Positions 27,307 through 35,971 of a DNA stretch of 45,411 nucleotides are shown here, in pieces (positions within the stretch are counted from its first letter, which is position 1; each line of letters starts with the position of its first letter). Both the position numbers and the translations under genes were made by a program. Source of the stretch: an uncultured Rhodospirillales bacterium (GTDB lineage: Bacteria; Pseudomonadota; Alphaproteobacteria; Acetobacterales; Acetobacteraceae); NCBI GenBank assembly GCA_903924855.1, contig CAIYCW010000065.1:1-45411 (forward strand), read 5' to 3'. The notes beneath the pieces were generated by a model, which was not told where the DNA came from, made no database searches, and was given only the letters and a program-made list of their open reading frames with translations.

Positions 27307-27913
27307 CCTGGTCGGGGCTCAGCGTGCGCAGATTCTGGCCGCGCAGCAGCAGGAACAGCCTGGCCGATTCCTCCAGCTCTTCGGCGGCGTAGACGGCATC
27401 GGTGAGAGACGCGCCGCTGACCACCGGGCCGTGATTGGCCAGCAGCAGGGCGCGGGTGCCCAGGGCTGCGTCGTGGATCGCGGGCTCCATCGCGGCATCG
27501 CCTGGCCGGTAATACGGCACCACCGGCAGCGTGCCGCCCACGCGCATCACGAAATAGGGGGTGAGCGGCGGGATCGGGCAGGCCGGGTCGACATCGGCGA
27601 GACACGACACCGCGGTGGCGTAGGTGGAGTGCAGATGCACCACCGCGCCGGCCTCCGCGCGGGCGCGGTAGACTGCGCGGTGCATGAACACCTCCTTGGA
27701 GGGTTTGTCGCCGCCGATATGGCGAAACTCCGAATCCAGCTGGGAGATGCGCGCGGGGTCGAGCCGGCCGAGGCAGGAATTGGTCGGTGTCATCAGATAG
27801 CCGCCATCCTCCAGCCTGGCGCTGATATTGCCGGCACTGCCCACCGCGTGGCCGCGGGCGAACAGCGAGGCGGCCAGCTCGGACATTGACTGGCGCAGAT
27901 CGGCCTCGTTCAT
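27278..27913 (-). CDS. otnC: 3-oxo-tetronate 4-phosphate decarboxylase
   Basis: A 211-residue class II aldolase-fold enzyme. The phosphate loop is GSAGNISARL, the substrate loop MTPTNSCLGRL, the catalytic Glu74 lies in KPSKEVFMH, and zinc ligands are in VVHLHSTYAT (His93, His95) and LLANHGPVV. It should convert 3-oxo-tetronate 4-phosphate to dihydroxyacetone phosphate and CO2, the last step of L-threonate/D-erythronate catabolism. The assignment over L-fuculose or ribulose phosphate aldolases rests on its 4-base overlap with the otnK-like kinase. Confidence 0.87.
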   Translation of the reverse strand: MNEADLRQSMSELAASLFARGHAVGSAGNISARLEDGGYLMTPTNSCLGRLDPARISQLDSEFRHIGGDKPSKEVFMHRAVYRARAEAGAVVHLHSTYATAVSCLADVDPACPIPPLTPYFVMRVGGTLPVVPYYRPGDAAMEPAIHDAALGTRALLLANHGPVVSGASLTDAVYAAEELEESARLFLLLRGQNLRTLSPDQVRELLSVFG

Positions 27914-29184
27914 TTCGCGGCGTCCAGCGCGAAGGCGTTGGTGAAGAAATCCGGCGCGCCGAAATTGCCGCTTTTCAGCGCCAGCTTCAGCTGCGGGCCG
28001 GATCCCTCGGCGAGCGTCCACGGCACGCCGGGGTCGATCTCGGTGCCGATGCGCAGAAGCTGCACGCCCAGGCGCTGCACGATGGCGCCCGAGGTCTCGC
28101 CGCCTGCCACCACCATGCGCCGCACCCCGCGCGCCACCAGGCCTTCGGCGATCAGCGCCAGGCTGTGCTCGACCAGGGCACCTGCCTCGTCCCGCCCCAG
28201 CCTGTCCTGCAGGGCCGCCACCTTGTCCGGCGGGGCGGAGGCTGCGATCAGCACGGGTGTGTTGCCCAGCTGGGTGGCCGCCCAATCCAGCGCCTGGGCG
28301 GCCAGGATCTGTGCATCCGGTGTGGCGAGCGCATCCAGCTCCAGCGTGGGCAGATGCTGGCGGGCCTTGCCGATCTGGAACAAGGTGGCGCGTGAGCAGG
28401 AGCCGGCGAGCACGGCGGCGTGGCCGCCGATCTCGGGCAGCAGGCCGGGATCGGCCTCGCTTTGCAGCAGGCCGGCTTTGCGGAAATTCTCCGGCAGGCC
28501 GATGGCAACGCCGGAGCCGCCGGTGATCAGCGCGTGATGGGCGGCGGCCTCGCCGATGGCGAACAGATCCTCGTTGCTGACCGCATCGACGATGGCGTAG
28601 CGCCGCCCCTGCTCCTTCAGCTGGGTCATGGCGGAGCGGATCGCCTCCGCCCCGCGCGACACGCTGGCATAGGGCACCAGCCCCACCGTGGCATCGGTCT
28701 GGCGCGACAGGACGCGCACCAGATTGGCGTCCTTCATCGGGGTCAGCGGGTGGCTCTCCATCCCGCTTTCGTTGAGCAGAACCTGACCGACGAAGAGATG
28801 GCCCTGGTAGACGCTGCGACCGTTGGCGGGGAAGGCGGGGCAGGCGAGCGCGAAGCCGGCATCGAGCGCGTCCACCAGCGCATCGGCGACCGGGCCGATA
28901 TTGCCGGCCTCGGTGCTGTCGAAGGTCGAGCAGTATTTGAAGAAGAACTGCCGGCAGCCGGCCTGGCGCAGCCACGCGAGGGCGGTCAGACTGTCCCGCA
29001 CCGCCTCGCCCACCGGGGCGGTGCGGGATTTCAGGGCCACGATGATGGCATCGGCGTCTGGAAGATGGGTGCCGGGCTGCGGCACGCCGATCAGCTGGAC
29101 CGTGCGCATGCCCTGGCGCACCAGCATGGAGGCGAGGTCGGTGGCGCCGGTGAAATCGTCGGCGATGGCTCCGAGCAGGGGCAT
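27910..29184 (-). CDS. otnK: 3-oxo-tetronate kinase
   Basis: A 424-residue member of the four-carbon acid sugar kinase (DUF1537) family. The N-terminal LGAIADDFTGATDLASMLVR is the family hallmark. KYCSTFDSTEAGNIGPV, CPAFPANGRSVYQGHLFV, SHPLTPMKDANLVRVL and the C-terminal ATP-binding VVAGGETSGAIVQRLG and LALKSGNFGAPDFF follow. It phosphorylates 3-oxo-tetronate at C4 for OtnC. AAGGACG precedes the ATG. The dehydrogenase and isomerase of the pathway are not adjacent; the hyi and glxR homologues 12 kb away could serve if specificity allows. Confidence 0.9.
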   Translation of the reverse strand: MPLLGAIADDFTGATDLASMLVRQGMRTVQLIGVPQPGTHLPDADAIIVALKSRTAPVGEAVRDSLTALAWLRQAGCRQFFFKYCSTFDSTEAGNIGPVADALVDALDAGFALACPAFPANGRSVYQGHLFVGQVLLNESGMESHPLTPMKDANLVRVLSRQTDATVGLVPYASVSRGAEAIRSAMTQLKEQGRRYAIVDAVSNEDLFAIGEAAAHHALITGGSGVAIGLPENFRKAGLLQSEADPGLLPEIGGHAAVLAGSCSRATLFQIGKARQHLPTLELDALATPDAQILAAQALDWAATQLGNTPVLIAASAPPDKVAALQDRLGRDEAGALVEHSLALIAEGLVARGVRRMVVAGGETSGAIVQRLGVQLLRIGTEIDPGVPWTLAEGSGPQLKLALKSGNFGAPDFFTNAFALDAAK

Positions 29185-29257
29185 GGGGACGTCCTTCGGT
29201 TTTTGAGGCAGGGTCTGCTATTTCTGCAAAAAGGGAAGCAACAAATCGTCTTTTGGG

Positions 29258-30292
29258 TCAGGCGAGTGTTGTTGCCAGGCGTGCTGCCTGTTCCGGCCAG
29301 AACGGCAGGGTGCGGCCCTTGTCCCAGGCGTGCTGGGCCATGTCCTGGCGCAGGCGCTTGTCGAAGATCATCCGGCGCAGCGATTTGGAGAGCTGCGCCA
29401 CGTCATCCACCGGGCAGACCGCGCCGCACTCCGGCGTCACCAGATCGCCGGCGGCACCCCCTTTGCAGACCGCGACCGGCAGGCCGTGGCGCAGGGCTTC
29501 GGCGATGACCATGCCGAAGCCTTCATAGCGTGTGGCCAGGGCGAAGAGATCCGCCGCGTCCCACAGATCGGCCAAGGGCTGGCCCACCGTCTCGCCCTGG
29601 AGGGTGACGCGATCGGCGATGCCGAGTTCGGCCGGCAAGGCGCGCAGCATGGCGGCGCACTCCGGGTCAATTCTGGCGGTGCCGGCGATGGTGAGGCGCC
29701 AATCGAGATCGAAGAGCAACGCGAGGGCGCGCAGCAGGATGTCATGCCCCTTGCGCGGGATCAGCGAGCCGATCGACAGGATCTGCACCGGGCCGCTCAG
29801 GCTGCCGCGGCTGCGCGGCGCGTCATCCGTGCCGGGGAGGATGGTGGTGATCCGGGCCGCTTGCACCGCGAAATCGGTTGCGAGTGTTTCGGCGGTGGCC
29901 GGGCTGGTGACCACCACGCGCGCCATGCGCGGCATCACGCGGCGCTCGAATTCCAGCAGTGCTGCTGCGGTTTCGGACGAAAGGCCGGGCTCGAGCCCGG
30001 TTGGGTGATGGTTGAGCACCACGGCCTGGCGCAGTGTCGGATGGTCCAGCAACCTGTCGAACGCCATCAGGGCGATGTTGTCGATCACCGCGATGCTGTC
30101 ATCCGACAGCGTTGCGAGCGCCGTCTGTGCCGAGTGGCGGGCGGTGTCATCGGCGAGGGGCAGCTGGCCTGCGATGCCGATGATCTGCACATCATGGCCG
30201 AGGGTGCGCAGTTCCTGCGCCATGCGATGGTTGTAGACCATGCCGCCGGTCAGCAGGTCGAGCGGTTCGGGCAGCAGGAAGGCAATGCGCAT
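29258..30292 (-). CDS. Glycosyltransferase family 4 protein
   Basis: A 344-residue GT-B enzyme. It begins MRIAFLLPEPLDLLTGGMVY (acceptor-side glycine loop). The C-terminal Rossmann lobe has ILSIGSLIPRKGHDILLRAL, WRLTIAGTARIDPEC and the donor-sugar motif ALATRYEGFGMVIAEALRHG, the E-x7-E of retaining GT4 enzymes. It should transfer a sugar from a nucleotide donor. The sugar and acceptor are unknown. It is 56 bases downstream of the flgN-like gene on the same strand, so it may be cotranscribed with flagellar genes; a link to flagellin glycosylation is only a guess. Confidence 0.85.
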   Translation of the reverse strand: MRIAFLLPEPLDLLTGGMVYNHRMAQELRTLGHDVQIIGIAGQLPLADDTARHSAQTALATLSDDSIAVIDNIALMAFDRLLDHPTLRQAVVLNHHPTGLEPGLSSETAAALLEFERRVMPRMARVVVTSPATAETLATDFAVQAARITTILPGTDDAPRSRGSLSGPVQILSIGSLIPRKGHDILLRALALLFDLDWRLTIAGTARIDPECAAMLRALPAELGIADRVTLQGETVGQPLADLWDAADLFALATRYEGFGMVIAEALRHGLPVAVCKGGAAGDLVTPECGAVCPVDDVAQLSKSLRRMIFDKRLRQDMAQHAWDKGRTLPFWPEQAARLATTLA

Positions 30293-30348
30293 GTACAATC
30301 TCCGCCGGATCGGCGACGTTGTTGCGCCACGCCGGTCCGCGCGCAAGG

Positions 30349-30741
30349 TCAGACGCGCTGAGACATCGCAATCGCCGGCATGCGCTTGGGGCTGATGGCG
30401 CGGCCGCTGCTTCCATAGGGGCCGGCCTCGTTCATCGCCTTTGGCACGGCACCTGCGATGATCGCGAGCAGGCGCTTCTGTGCCGCCATCGCGCGTTCGA
30501 GCAGGCGCTTGTTGTCGGCAGACAGGCTGCGCAGCGCCTCAAGCTGGGCTTTGGCGATTGCGGGCGGGGAGGGTGTGCTTGCCAGGGCGGTGGTGAGCGC
30601 TTCGGTTGCGGCCAGTTTGCGCGGCACCAGAGAGGTGGCGGTGGGGATGTCCAGCCGGTCCAGCGCTGCGTTCTCGTCTTGCAGCACGGCGCAGATCTCG
30701 GCGATCAGCCTGGGCAGATCGGGCGGGGATGATGGGGTCAT
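30349..30741 (-). CDS. FlgN-like flagellar protein
   Basis: A 130-residue, mainly helical protein: LIAEICAVLQDENAALDRLD near the N-terminus, and LEALRSLSADNKRLLERAMA with AQKRLLAIIAGAV in the middle. This matches the outline of FlgN, the chaperone for the hook-filament junction proteins FlgK and FlgL. The ATG overlaps the stop of the flgJ-type gene by 4 bases, and it follows flgI-flgJ as in other alphaproteobacteria. FlgN sequences are poorly conserved, so the name rests on position, size and helix pattern. Confidence 0.6.
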   Translation of the reverse strand: MTPSSPPDLPRLIAEICAVLQDENAALDRLDIPTATSLVPRKLAATEALTTALASTPSPPAIAKAQLEALRSLSADNKRLLERAMAAQKRLLAIIAGAVPKAMNEAGPYGSSGRAISPKRMPAIAMSQRV

Positions 30742-31052
30742 GGTCTTTCCTCGGCGGCTTTTTCCTGCAGCAGCAGCATCTGGCGATAGACCGGCACGGC
30801 GAGGCCGAGCCCGCCATTCTGGGCGATGTGTTTGGCGATCTCCTGCGTCATCATCGGGCGCCAGGTTTCCTCGCCGGCGCCGCCGCCGAAGCCCTTCTCG
30901 GCCAAAGGCACGGTCTCGAACATCGGGCTGAGCAGTTGGCCAAGCGCCATCGCCTCGAATTCCTGCGCGGCCTTCCAGGTGCGCGCGATCCTGGGGTCCG
31001 ACAATTCGGAGGGGGAAGGGGGTGAGGCGGGTTGGATGATGGCGCCCGTCAT
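30738..31052 (-). CDS. flgJ: Flagellar rod-assembly protein FlgJ, rod-binding domain only
   Basis: A 104-residue protein containing the FlgJ N-terminal rod-binding domain: KAAQEFEAMALGQLLSPMFE, EETWRPMMTQEIAKHIAQNG and GLGLAVPVYRQMLLLQ. The C-terminal muramidase domain of enterobacterial FlgJ is missing, which is normal in alphaproteobacteria, where a separate lytic enzyme is used. It caps the growing rod in the periplasm. Both ends overlap neighbours by 4 bases (flgI upstream, flgN-like downstream), so the three are translationally coupled. Confidence 0.85.
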   Translation of the reverse strand: MTGAIIQPASPPSPSELSDPRIARTWKAAQEFEAMALGQLLSPMFETVPLAEKGFGGGAGEETWRPMMTQEIAKHIAQNGGLGLAVPVYRQMLLLQEKAAEERP

Positions 31053-32185
31053 CGCACCACCAGTTCGGCCTGCAGGGCGCCGGCCGCCTTGATGGATTGC
31101 AGGATGGTGATCATGTCCCGCGGGCCGACGCCGAGGGAATTCAGGCTTGCCACCAGGTCGCGCAGCGTGACGTTGCCGGAGAGCACGCCCAGTTTCTTGT
31201 CCCCGCCATCATCCACCTGCACGCTGGTGCGCGGAACCGTGGTGGTGGTGCCGTTGGAGAGCGGGCCGGGCTGGCTCACCTGCGGGGTTTCGGTGACACG
31301 GATGGTGAGGTTGCCCTGGGCGATCGCCACCGTGCTGACCCGCACATTGGCGCCCATCACGATGGTGCCGCTGGCCTCATCGATCACCACCACCGCCGCA
31401 TTGTCCGGCTCGACGCGCAGATCCTCAACCCGGGCCAGTGCCTCCACCACATCCTGGCCTGCGAGATCGAGGGCGATGGTGCGCGGGTCCAGCGCGCGGG
31501 CCACGGCACGGCCGCCAAAGGCGCGGTTGATCGCGGCCTCCATCCGGCGGGCGGTGTTGAGGTCGGGGTTGCGCAGGCCGAGGCGCAGTGCCTCGCTGCT
31601 GGCGAGTCTGAAGCCCACCTCCTTCTCCACCGTGGCGCCGTTGGCGATGCGCCCCGCGGTCGGCACGCCGCGGGTGACGGATTGGGCGGCGCCGCCGGCT
31701 GCGATCGCACCGGTGGCCAGGGCGCCCTGCGCCACCGCATACACATCGCCATCCGCCGCCAGCAGGGGGGTGACCAGCAATGTGCCGCCGGTGAGGTTGC
31801 TCGCATCCCCCAGGGCCGACACCGCCACATCGATCCGGCTGCCGGTGCGGGCGAAGGCCGGCAGATTGGCTGTGACCATCACGGCTGCGACGTTCTTGGT
31901 TTTGAGCTTGGATTCCTGGTCCCGGGTGTTGACGCCGAGCCGCTCCAGCATGCCGACCAGCGACTCGCGGGTGAACACGGCGGAATCGAGCTTGTCTCCG
32001 GTGCCGTTCAGCCCGACCACCAGACCGTAGCCGACCAGCTGATTCTCCCGGATGCCTTCCACATCCGCGATGTCCTTGATGCGGACCTGGGCGTTCACCG
32101 GCGGCGTGGCGGCCAGCAGCAGCCAGGCCAGGGATAGCCAGGCTGGCGCTGTGATCCTCATCAATCGTTTAGAATTCTGCTTCAT
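31049..32185 (-). CDS. flgI: Flagellar P-ring protein FlgI
   Basis: A 378-residue precursor of the P-ring subunit, exported to the periplasm. The signal sequence includes RITAPAWLSLAWLLLAATPP followed by a VNA-Q cleavage region. The mature start VRIKDIADVEGIRENQLVGY and the GLVVGLNGTGDKLD segment are diagnostic. GPRDMITILQSIKAAGALQA near the C-terminus is the conserved end. ATG 32185 lacks a strong ribosome site; ATG 32161 is possible. It is the first gene of flgI-flgJ-flgN-like and is divergent from fliX. Confidence 0.93.
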   Translation of the reverse strand: MKQNSKRLMRITAPAWLSLAWLLLAATPPVNAQVRIKDIADVEGIRENQLVGYGLVVGLNGTGDKLDSAVFTRESLVGMLERLGVNTRDQESKLKTKNVAAVMVTANLPAFARTGSRIDVAVSALGDASNLTGGTLLVTPLLAADGDVYAVAQGALATGAIAAGGAAQSVTRGVPTAGRIANGATVEKEVGFRLASSEALRLGLRNPDLNTARRMEAAINRAFGGRAVARALDPRTIALDLAGQDVVEALARVEDLRVEPDNAAVVVIDEASGTIVMGANVRVSTVAIAQGNLTIRVTETPQVSQPGPLSNGTTTTVPRTSVQVDDGGDKKLGVLSGNVTLRDLVASLNSLGVGPRDMITILQSIKAAGALQAELVVR

Positions 32186-32301
32186 GGTTGCTGTGCTGCG
32201 ATCCTTCAGCGTGGTCGATGCAGGCCACCGCAGTCTGACCGCAGAAGGTTACCAGCAGGAAAACGCGGCCCGGTTTGCCGCGCCAGGCAGGAGAATGGGG
32301 A

Positions 32302-32778
32302 ATGAGCATCACCCCGGTTGGCGGACGCGGCTTTGACCCGGCCCCGCGCGGCGTGAAACGCACTGGGGGATCGTCCGGCTTTTCACTGGCGGAAACACCT
32401 GGGGAAGCCGGGGCCGCCACCGAATCGGGCGTGCCTGGCGGCGTGCTGGCGCTGGATGCGTTGCTCACCCTGCAGGAGGTGGAGCCGCCACCTTCCCGAA
32501 CGCCGCAGGAGCGCAACCGCCAGGCGCATCGCCGGGCCGGCCGGCTGCTGGACGGGTTGCGCCGGCTGCAGCTGATCTTTCTGGGTGATCCGGCCGAGAA
32601 CCTCACCATCGGTGAACTGGGCCGCCTATCGGCGGAGGCCGGGGAGGCGGGGCGCCAGGCGGCCGATCCGGGTTTGCGCGAGGTGGTGGCGGAGATCGAG
32701 CTGGTGGCGGAGCGCCATCTGGCGCGGCTTCGGGCCGATGCCGCAGGGCTGATCAGTGGCGGCATTCCACCCGGCTGA
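32302..32778 (+). CDS. fliX: Flagellar assembly regulator FliX
   Basis: A 158-residue cytoplasmic protein. It begins MSITPVGGRGFDPAPRG, has a Ser/Gly-rich linker, then GVLALDALLTLQEVE, RRAGRLLDGLRRLQLIFLG and VVAEIELVAERHLARL, the pattern of class II flagellar assembly regulator FliX. In Caulobacter, FliX couples assembly of early flagellar parts to the sigma-54 activator FlbD. The divergent flgI, as in Caulobacter, supports the call. The 116-base region before it contains TTTGCCGCG at 32274, similar to the half-sites upstream of flgF, but no sigma-54 element with correct spacing. Confidence 0.85.
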   Translation: MSITPVGGRGFDPAPRGVKRTGGSSGFSLAETPGEAGAATESGVPGGVLALDALLTLQEVEPPPSRTPQERNRQAHRRAGRLLDGLRRLQLIFLGDPAENLTIGELGRLSAEAGEAGRQAADPGLREVVAEIELVAERHLARLRADAAGLISGGIPPG

Positions 32779-32966
32779 CGGATTTGGTGTGAAATCAGCG
32801 TATCGCTTTTGCAACACCCCCCTTGGCGGGTCGTGGGTCGATGGTTATAAGCCGCCGACAAGATGCGGCCGGGGGTGCGGCCCGCCCTGTGTTTGCCAGC
32901 CTCGTGCTGGTGAAAAGTGTGGAACCTGCCCGTGGTCTGCCCGCAAATTTGCAGGATTGCCACACC

Positions 32967-33383
32967 ATGATGGTTACACTGCCGCCGGACTACAGACCCT
33001 CCGATACCGAGGAATTCATGAATCCGCTTCAGGTGGAGTATTTCCGCCAGAAGCTGCTGCGCTGGCGCGCCGATCTGCTGCGCGAGGCGGATGGCACGCT
33101 GGCGAGCCTTGGCGAAGGCGGCATTCATGAGGCCGACATCACCGACCGCGCCAGTGTGGAGACCGATCGTGCACTGGAACTGCGCACCCGGGACCGGGCG
33201 CGCAAGCTGATCTCCAAGATCGACCAGGCGCTGATCCGCATCGAGGCCGGCACCTACGGGTTCTGCGAGGAGACCGATGAGCCGATCGGCCTGAAGCGGC
33301 TGGAGGCCCGGCCGATCGCGACCCTGTCGATCGAGGCGCAGGAGCGCCACGAGAAGATGGAACGCGTCCACCGCGACGATTGA
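32967..33383 (+). CDS. dksA: DksA/TraR-type RNA polymerase-binding regulator, one-cysteine form
   Basis: A 138-residue DksA. An N-terminal helical region and coiled coil carry the tip motif DITDRA (Asp57-Asp60-Ala62, the DxxDxA of DksA). They are followed by a remnant zinc finger: GTYGFCEETDEPIGLKRLEA and RPIATLSIEAQERHE. Only Cys100 of the four zinc Cys remains; the other three positions are Thr, Ser and Ala. One-Cys DksA proteins are known from alphaproteobacteria and act with ppGpp without zinc. The start is MMVTLPPDYRPSDTEEF. The 188 bases upstream hold its likely promoter, not defined. It is convergent with flgH. Confidence 0.9.
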   Translation: MMVTLPPDYRPSDTEEFMNPLQVEYFRQKLLRWRADLLREADGTLASLGEGGIHEADITDRASVETDRALELRTRDRARKLISKIDQALIRIEAGTYGFCEETDEPIGLKRLEARPIATLSIEAQERHEKMERVHRDD

Positions 33384-33407
33384 CGCGACGGACGCAGCCC
33401 GCGCCCG

Positions 33408-34148
33408 TCAGAACGGTGCGAGGATGTCCACGATCTGCTGACCCCAGCGCGCCGATTGCAGATCGGTGAGCTGGCCGCGGCCGCCATAGGCGATGCGGGC
33501 TTCGGCCATGCGGTCATGGGTGACGGTGTTGTCACTGGCGATGTCCTGCGGGCGCACCACGCCGGTGACCAGCAGCTGGCGCAGCTCGCTGTTGACCAGC
33601 ATCTCCTGGCGCGCCGCCACCACCAGATTGCCGTTCGGCAACACCTGGGTGACCACGCCGGCGAGGCGCAGCGTGACCGTGTCGGCGCGTTTGATCTCAC
33701 CTGTGCCGGTGTTGTTGTTGCTGCTGCTGGTGGACACCAGGCTGGCCGCGCTGGCGCCGGCCATCATGCTTGGGATCACCTTCTCAAAGCCGAACATGTT
33801 GGGCAGGCCCATCGATTCGCCGGCGGAGCGCGTGGCGGTGGTGCCGTTCTTCACATCCGCATTGTCGGTGACATTGACCAGCACCGTCAGCAGATCGCCC
33901 ACCTGGGCCGCGCGCTGATCCTTGAAGAAGGCGCGGCTGCCGTTGCGCCACAGCGTGCCGGCCTGCGGGGTGGCGGTCTGCAGGGCCGGCATCGGCATCG
34001 ACATCGGCTGGTAGTTGGCTTCCTTGGTGGGGTCCGCGCTTGGGCTCATCTTGGGCGGGCCGCCCACCTCGGACAGGCGGGTCAACGCGCCGCAGCCGGA
34101 GAGCAGCAGCGGCAGCAGCATCAGGCCGTGCAGGGCTTTTTGGGTCAT
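33408..34148 (-). CDS. flgH: Flagellar L-ring lipoprotein FlgH
   Basis: A 246-residue outer-membrane lipoprotein forming the L-ring. The lipobox LLPLLLSGCGAL lies at the N-terminus, then MPALQTATPQAGTLWRNGSR, AAQVGDLLTVLVNVTDNADV, VTQVLPNGNLVVAARQEMLV and NTVTHDRMAEARIAYGGRGQ. GGAG seven bases before ATG 34148 decides the start. It is the last gene of flgF-flgG-flgA-flgH and overlaps flgA only if the longer start at 34163 is used. Confidence 0.93.
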   Translation of the reverse strand: MTQKALHGLMLLPLLLSGCGALTRLSEVGGPPKMSPSADPTKEANYQPMSMPMPALQTATPQAGTLWRNGSRAFFKDQRAAQVGDLLTVLVNVTDNADVKNGTTATRSAGESMGLPNMFGFEKVIPSMMAGASAASLVSTSSSNNNTGTGEIKRADTVTLRLAGVVTQVLPNGNLVVAARQEMLVNSELRQLLVTGVVRPQDIASDNTVTHDRMAEARIAYGGRGQLTDLQSARWGQQIVDILAPF

Positions 34149-34159
34149 GCGCGATCTCC

Positions 34160-35149
34160 TCAACGCTGCGACAGCAACACGCCGGACGTGCCGCGCACCG
34201 CACGGCGCAGGGCGGCGCCGGGGATCACCTGCACACGGTCCGGACCGACCACCCGCGCTTCCACCACCGCGCCGGAGGCGGGGTTGAGCACGCCGATCCG
34301 ATCGCCCAGCCCGCCTGGCTCGATGGCCTCGCCGGAGGCCGAGACGGCGATGCCCGGTGAGTTCATCTGGATCTGCACCTGGGCCCCCTTCTGGACCAGC
34401 ATTGGCTGTCCCAGCTCGGATTGCGCGAGCATCTGTCCCGCCTGCAGCGGATGCGCGAGCGCATGGCCGAGCGCCTGCGACAGCGCATGCACCGCATCGC
34501 CGTGCAGACTGCTTTCCGGCACGCGCTGCAGCGCCACATCCTGCGCGGTGAGCACGAGGCCGGGCAGCAGCCGGTGGGTGGCCACCACCACCTCGCTCAT
34601 CTGCTGCACCCGCCCGGACAGGCGCAGGCGTTGCAGCGGCTCATCCGGTGCGGCCAAGGACAGCTCCGCCGTCAGCCGGCCGGTGCCGGGCTCGATGTTC
34701 AGCTGCTCCACCGAGATGTCCGGCGTGGCATCCGGTGACACCAGCGGGGTGGTGTAGCTGGCGAGCTCCAGCGCGGCATCGGGGCCGATGCCGGCCTCCT
34801 GCAAGGCCGCGCGCAGGCTGGCCAGCAGCGCCTCCCGCGGGACCGCGCGGCCGGGGCGGTCGATCACCACGCGCTGGGTTTGCGAGGTGGCGCGCCAGGA
34901 AACGCCGAACTGGCGCGCGATGGCGGCGGCCTGGGCGGCCTCCACCACGATGCGCCCGCCCGGGGCGGGACCCGGGCCGAGCACGATGTCCGCAGCCGGG
35001 CCGGCATCGTCGAACAGATCGGAGATTTTCACGTTGGCGCCGTGCAGCGCGGTTGAGCCGCGCAAAGTTGCCGCCTGCGGCGGGGTGCGGCCCGGGGCCA
35101 CGCACAAAGCTGCCAGCAGGAGCAGAAAGGAGCGCGAATTGGCTTTCAT
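34160..35149 (-). CDS. flgA: Flagellar P-ring assembly chaperone FlgA
   Basis: A 329-residue periplasmic chaperone for FlgI. A signal sequence (SRSFLLLLAALCVAP) is followed by a divergent N-terminal region. The SAF-like C-terminal domain includes VVVATHRLLPGLVLTAQDVA, LAHPLQAGQMLAQSELGQPM and LVQKGAQVQIQMNSPGIAVS, then LNPASGAVVEARVVGPDRVQ. ATG 35149 is preferred because GAGAGGA lies nine bases upstream; it would be directly adjacent to the alternative ATG 35158. It is longer than E. coli FlgA (about 220 residues), like many alphaproteobacterial forms. Confidence 0.87.
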   Translation of the reverse strand: MKANSRSFLLLLAALCVAPGRTPPQAATLRGSTALHGANVKISDLFDDAGPAADIVLGPGPAPGGRIVVEAAQAAAIARQFGVSWRATSQTQRVVIDRPGRAVPREALLASLRAALQEAGIGPDAALELASYTTPLVSPDATPDISVEQLNIEPGTGRLTAELSLAAPDEPLQRLRLSGRVQQMSEVVVATHRLLPGLVLTAQDVALQRVPESSLHGDAVHALSQALGHALAHPLQAGQMLAQSELGQPMLVQKGAQVQIQMNSPGIAVSASGEAIEPGGLGDRIGVLNPASGAVVEARVVGPDRVQVIPGAALRRAVRGTSGVLLSQR

Positions 35150-35163
35150 CGTTTTCATTCCTC

Positions 35164-35949
35164 TCAACGCAGGTTGGACAGGGTGGAGAGCATCTCGTTG
35201 GATGCGGTGATGACCTTGGAGTTCATCTCGTAGGCGCGCTGGGCGGTGATCAGATCGGTGATCTCGGTGACCACGTTGACGTTCGACGTTTCGGTGAAGC
35301 CCTGCATGGTGGTGCCGAACCCCACCGCCCCGGGATTGCCGGTGACCGCGTTGCCGGAGGCGGCGGTGGCGAGGAACAGATTGCTGCCCTGCGCCTCCAG
35401 CCCTGATTCGTTGGGGAACACCGCAAGCTGCAGCGTGCCGAGAAGCGTGGGCGCCGGCTGGCCCTGGATGGTGGCCTGCACCTCGCCGCTGGAATCGATG
35501 GTGACCGCGGTGGCGTTGGAGGGCACGGTGATGCCGGGCTGCACCACATAGCCATCGGCGGTGACGATCTCGCCGGTGGGGGACAGGCTGAACGTGCCAT
35601 CCCGGGTGTAGGCGGTGTCGCCGGAGGGCAGGGTGACCTGGAAATAGCCGTTGCCTTGAATTGCGATGTCGAGGCTGTTGGAGGTCTGCGCCAGATTGCC
35701 CTGCTCGTTGATGCGGTAGATGGCGGCGGTTTTCACGCCAAGCCCGACCTGGGCGCCGGCCGGCACGATGGTGCCGGTGTCGGACGAGTTGGAGCCGACC
35801 CTGCGCAGATTCTGGTAGATCAGGTCCTGGAACTCGGCCCGCCTGCGCTTGAAGCCGGTGGTGGTCATGTTGGCGATGTTGTTGGAGATCACCTCCACGT
35901 TGGTCTGCTGGGCCTGCATGCCGGTGCCGGCGATGTCGAGTGCGCGCAT
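35164..35949 (-). CDS. flgG: Flagellar basal-body distal rod protein FlgG
   Basis: A 261-residue rod protein. The N-terminal motif MRALDIAGTGMQAQQTNVEV with ISNNIANMTTTGFKRRRAEF, the G-specific DLIYQNLRR and SLDIAIQGNGYFQVTLPSG, and the C-terminal MQGFTETSNVNVVTEITDLI and TAQRAYEMNSKVITASNEML are all canonical. It is exported through the flagellar type III apparatus. It lies 22 bases after flgF and just before flgA. Confidence 0.95.
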   Translation of the reverse strand: MRALDIAGTGMQAQQTNVEVISNNIANMTTTGFKRRRAEFQDLIYQNLRRVGSNSSDTGTIVPAGAQVGLGVKTAAIYRINEQGNLAQTSNSLDIAIQGNGYFQVTLPSGDTAYTRDGTFSLSPTGEIVTADGYVVQPGITVPSNATAVTIDSSGEVQATIQGQPAPTLLGTLQLAVFPNESGLEAQGSNLFLATAASGNAVTGNPGAVGFGTTMQGFTETSNVNVVTEITDLITAQRAYEMNSKVITASNEMLSTLSNLR

Positions 35950-35971
35950 GATGGTGGCCTTTGCGTCTGGA

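Noticed and set aside
32186-32301. Sigma-54 promoters in the flgI/fliX gap
   Set aside because: Candidate GG/GC pairs have 8, 9 or 11 bases between them on both strands.
32779-32966. TGGTGTGAAATCAGC before dksA as a sigma-54 promoter
   Set aside because: Spacing is correct, but only the invariant GG/GC and a few flanking bases match; there is no TTGC block.
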